From BD2-11 clade cluster bacterium bin43 (GTDB lineage Bacteria > Gemmatimonadota > Gemmatimonadetes > Longimicrobiales > Gaopeijiaceae), in contig MPMR01000005.1 of the NCBI GenBank assembly GCA_002238605.1, positions 124,001 to 188,000 of the forward strand: a stretch of DNA of 64,000 nt, given 5' to 3'. Each line of letters begins with the position of its first letter. The first letter of the stretch is position 1. Below the pieces are notes generated by a model. The model saw only the letters and a program-made list of their open reading frames with translations, made no database searches and was not told the DNA's origin. The position numbers were made by a program, and so were the translations under genes. Of the stretch, positions 61,738 through 64,000 are shown piece after piece.

Positions 61738-63354
61738 CTAGCGTAGCGCCGGGGCGCTTTCGGGCGGGCTCCGGTGTCCCGTCGCCTGCTCGAAAGCATA
61801 GCCGAAGCGCATCAGCATCCCTTCAGCAAAGGGGCGGCCCAGGAACTCGATTCCGATGGGCAGGCCGTCCGGGGTGAAGCCGGCGGGGACGGTGACCGCG
61901 GGCCAGCCCGTCACCGGACTGAGCAGGCGGTTGTCGCCGAGCCCGTAGTCGTCGGCCGGGGAGGGATTGGTTTCGACGTCGGGGGCGATGAGGGATGGCG
62001 GGTGGTCGAAGGTGGTGTGCACCAGCGCGTCGAGGCCGTGGTCGGCCATCACCTGGTAGACATCCTGGCGGAGCTGGTCGCGGGCCAGCATATAGGCCAG
62101 GTACCCGGGGTCGCGGGTGGTCTTCCCGAGTGAACCCGCCAGCCCGGTCGCCCGCCAGGGCGTCACCCGCCCGCTGAGCAGGATGGAGCGCAGGGTCGTG
62201 TAGGGCGGGTCGTCGAGTGCCGCCAGGTAGGCGTTGGTGGCGGCCTCGGTCTCGTGGGAGTTCAAGGAGTAGATGGCGTTGACCCGGTCGACGCCCGGGA
62301 TGGCGACGTTGTCCACCACTTCGGCGCCCAGCGCACGCAATTGGTCGACGGCGGCGTCGACGCGCGCGCGCACCTGCCGGTAGCCCTCCGAATCCGTGTC
62401 CAGCGCCTGGTCCATGGGATCGCGGATGATGCCGATGCGGGCCCCGTCGAGCCCATCCTCGGAGAGCCCGTCGCTGTAGGAGTCCGGGACCCGGCCCACC
62501 GACACCGCGGTCACCGGGTCGTTGGGGTCGTACCCGGCGATTGCGTCCAGCAGAATGGCCGCGTCCATGACGGTGCGGGTCATCGGCCCCATGGTGTCGG
62601 TGGTGGGGTTGGCGGGCATCATCCCGTATCGGCTGACCAGCTGCAGCGTGGGCCTGAGCCCGACCAGCGAATGCACCGCGGACGGCCCGCGGATGGAACC
62701 GCCGGTGTCCTCTCCGATGCCGATCATCCCCAGGTTGGCGGCCACGCCCGCGCCCGTTCCGCCGGACGAGCCGCTCGGGTTGCGCCGCGGGTCGTACGGG
62801 TTGCGGATGAAGCCGAAACCCGAGCCCACGTAGCGCGAGGCGAACTCGCCCATGTTGGTCTTGGCGAGGATGAGCGCGCCCGCGTCCTTCATGCGCGTGA
62901 CGATGGTGGCCTCGCGGGAGGACACGAACTCGCTGAAGAGCGCCGATCCGTAGGTGGTCGGCATGCCGCGGGTCTCGACCTGGTCCTTGAGGAGAACCGG
63001 GATGCAGTGCAGCGGCCCGCTGAGTCCGCCGGAGGCGAGCGCCTGGTCGAGGCGGGCGGCCTCGTCGAGGGCGGCGGGGTTCAGGTTGGCGATGGTGTTG
63101 AGCCGCGGTCCCTGCTGGTCGTAGGCCTCGATGCGGCCGAGGTAGCCCTGCACCAGGTCGACGCAGGTCAGCTCCCCGGAGAGGAATGCGGCGTGCACCT
63201 CCGCGATGGTTGCTTCCTCGAGCTGGAAGTCCTGGGCGAATGCGGCGCCGGGGGCAGCCAGGAGCAGGCTGGCGCCCAGCAGGAGCCTCATCGGGCGCGG
63301 AGTGCGAGAGCGGGTGCGCGTCTGCCGTTCGAGGGGAAGCCATCCGGGATTCAT
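61738..63354 (-). CDS. Exported amidase (amidase signature family)
   Basis: 538 residues from ATG 63354, with GGAG eight bases upstream; ATG 63291 is an alternative. A long basic n-region precedes the signal core ([20 protein letters not shown]). The triad is Lys123 (VLLKDQ), cis-Ser196 (SGSSGGTG) and Ser220 ([10 protein letters not shown]). Closest in layout to the exported amidases at 11022 and 29144, including the shared ending of the type [12 protein letters not shown]. It is divergent from the dehydrogenase at the right edge and lies 50 bases upstream of the RecQ-like gene on the same strand; a functional tie to that operon is unlikely. Confidence 0.92.
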   Translation of the reverse strand: MNPGWLPLERQTRTRSRTPRPMRLLLGASLLLAAPGAAFAQDFQLEEATIAEVHAAFLSGELTCVDLVQGYLGRIEAYDQQGPRLNTIANLNPAALDEAARLDQALASGGLSGPLHCIPVLLKDQVETRGMPTTYGSALFSEFVSSREATIVTRMKDAGALILAKTNMGEFASRYVGSGFGFIRNPYDPRRNPSGSSGGTGAGVAANLGMIGIGEDTGGSIRGPSAVHSLVGLRPTLQLVSRYGMMPANPTTDTMGPMTRTVMDAAILLDAIAGYDPNDPVTAVSVGRVPDSYSDGLSEDGLDGARIGIIRDPMDQALDTDSEGYRQVRARVDAAVDQLRALGAEVVDNVAIPGVDRVNAIYSLNSHETEAATNAYLAALDDPPYTTLRSILLSGRVTPWRATGLAGSLGKTTRDPGYLAYMLARDQLRQDVYQVMADHGLDALVHTTFDHPPSLIAPDVETNPSPADDYGLGDNRLLSPVTGWPAVTVPAGFTPDGLPIGIEFLGRPFAEGMLMRFGYAFEQATGHRSPPESAPALR

Positions 63355-63550
63355 CGGCGTTCTCCGGCGGGGCATTGTGGTGGACTTGTGGAAGGGCATC
63401 TACGTTCTCTCCCCGTTTCCGGGATGGCAAGCAAAACCGCTTGCATCCGCTTGCGGCCGGGGCCATGGTGAGACGCCCCGCCACCCGTGGGTGACCGCAA
63501 CCCGTCTACCATTCGGTATGACCCGGCAAACATGGCAGAGACCGGAGAAC

Positions 63551-64000
63551 ATGGCAGATCTCGACATTCAACCAGGCAGGACCCGCATCGGCTGGATCGG
63601 GCTGGGCGTCATGGGGCGCAGCATGTGTGCGCACGTGATGGACCGCGGATTCGAGGCGACCGTCTTCACCCGCACCCGGGCAACGGCGGCGTCGGTGCTG
63701 GATAAGGGCGCGGTATGGGCGGACAGCCCCCGGGCCGTGGCCGAGCGGAGCGACGTGGTCTTCAGCATCGTCGGCTTTCCGCGCGACGTGCGCGAGGTGA
63801 TCCTGGGCGAGGAGGGCGCGCTCGCGGGATGCAAGCCCGGGAACATCCTCGTGGACATGACCACCAGCGAGCCCTCGCTCGCAGTCGAGATCTACGAGGC
63901 CGCGCGCGCGAAGAGGGTGGCCAGCGTGGATGCACCCGTATCGGGGGGCGACGTCGGGGCCCGGGAAGCGCGCCTGTCGATCATGATCGGCGGCGACGAG
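63551..64000 (+). CDS. 3-hydroxyisobutyrate dehydrogenase-family protein, N-terminal part
   Basis: 150 codons reach the window end without a stop. The N-terminal [21 protein letters not shown] is the NAD(P)-binding fold of the beta-hydroxyacid dehydrogenase family. [17 protein letters not shown] and [14 protein letters not shown] carry the conserved substrate-binding Ser-Gly-Gly. Members oxidise 3-hydroxyisobutyrate, tartronate semialdehyde or related acids, or reduce succinic semialdehyde. GGAGAAC precedes the ATG. The C-terminal helical domain with the catalytic Lys is outside the window, so the substrate class cannot be judged. Confidence 0.88.
   Translation, partial: MADLDIQPGRTRIGWIGLGVMGRSMCAHVMDRGFEATVFTRTRATAASVLDKGAVWADSPRAVAERSDVVFSIVGFPRDVREVILGEEGALAGCKPGNILVDMTTSEPSLAVEIYEAARAKRVASVDAPVSGGDVGAREARLSIMIGGDE

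Noticed and set aside
1-64000. CRISPR array, insertion sequence, integrase or attachment site
   Set aside because: No regularly spaced long repeats, transposase or recombinase motifs were seen. The tRNA-Ser end at 1-40 is a possible integration target, but the genes beside it are ordinary and I saw no repeat of its 3' end.

Overview
This is a high-GC bacterial chromosome segment, dense in genes and mostly read from the minus strand. Shine-Dalgarno-type starts are common and neighbouring genes are often coupled by 1-4 base overlaps. A SusC/SusD outer-membrane pair, secreted DUF1552/DUF1592 haem proteins, FG-GAP/ASPIC-UnbV proteins, TolB-propeller hydrolases, many Tat or lipoprotein signals, four amidases and three creatininase-like proteins point to a heterotrophic Gram-negative bacterium. 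Gemmatimonadota (or a close relative) fits best, but this is inferred from gene content and no marker gene is present. The only RNA gene is the 3' end of a tRNA-Ser at the left edge.

Layout. 1-2258 (+): tRNA-Ser end, a DUF1295 membrane reductase-like protein and an NHL propeller lipoprotein, closed by a strong hairpin. 2388-5848 (-): an FG-GAP/ASPIC/thioredoxin protein broken by an in-frame TGA, then a DsbD-N-like protein. 5927-10834 (-): SusC/SusD operon with a small lipoprotein. 11022-15469 (-): two amidases and an MHS-type transporter. 15582-21397 (-): DUF1592/DUF1552/ankyrin operon. 21712-32748: three creatininase-like proteins (one with two domains), an amidase, a metal-dependent amidohydrolase and a ZnuD-like TonB receptor locus. 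32917-43191: FAD amine oxidase, TolB-propeller/amidohydrolase fusion, a deleted YdeI-family gene, a GMC dehydrogenase pair with a divergent hydroxypyruvate-isomerase-like protein, a Fic remnant in an AT-richer patch and a D-2-hydroxyacid dehydrogenase. 43480-58145: M14 carboxypeptidase, ketopantoate-reductase-like protein, DUF2723 membrane protein, two beta-propeller proteins, DUF481 protein, rhodanese, an ALDH1L-like formyl-THF-binding protein, an S9 peptidase and a lipoprotein. 58142-61687 (-): RecQ-like helicase, ComF-like phosphoribosyltransferase and DprA-like protein in one tightly overlapping operon. 61738-64000: a fourth exported amidase and the start of a 3-hydroxyisobutyrate-dehydrogenase-family gene.

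How the genes work together. Most of the window looks like machinery for taking up and cleaving amides, peptides and other small organic molecules in the envelope (TonB receptors, exported amidases, creatininase-like proteins, M14 and S9 peptidases, GMC and amine oxidases). The RecQ-PRTase-DprA operon stands apart. Its contents and compact overlapping layout suggest a DNA-directed defence module related to the PRTase/DprA pair called ShosTA, with an added helicase. Here the helicase and PRTase look like two halves of one protein split by a +1 frame change. It is the best candidate for an undescribed system. The creatininase-like clade that has lost its usual metal ligands is the second.
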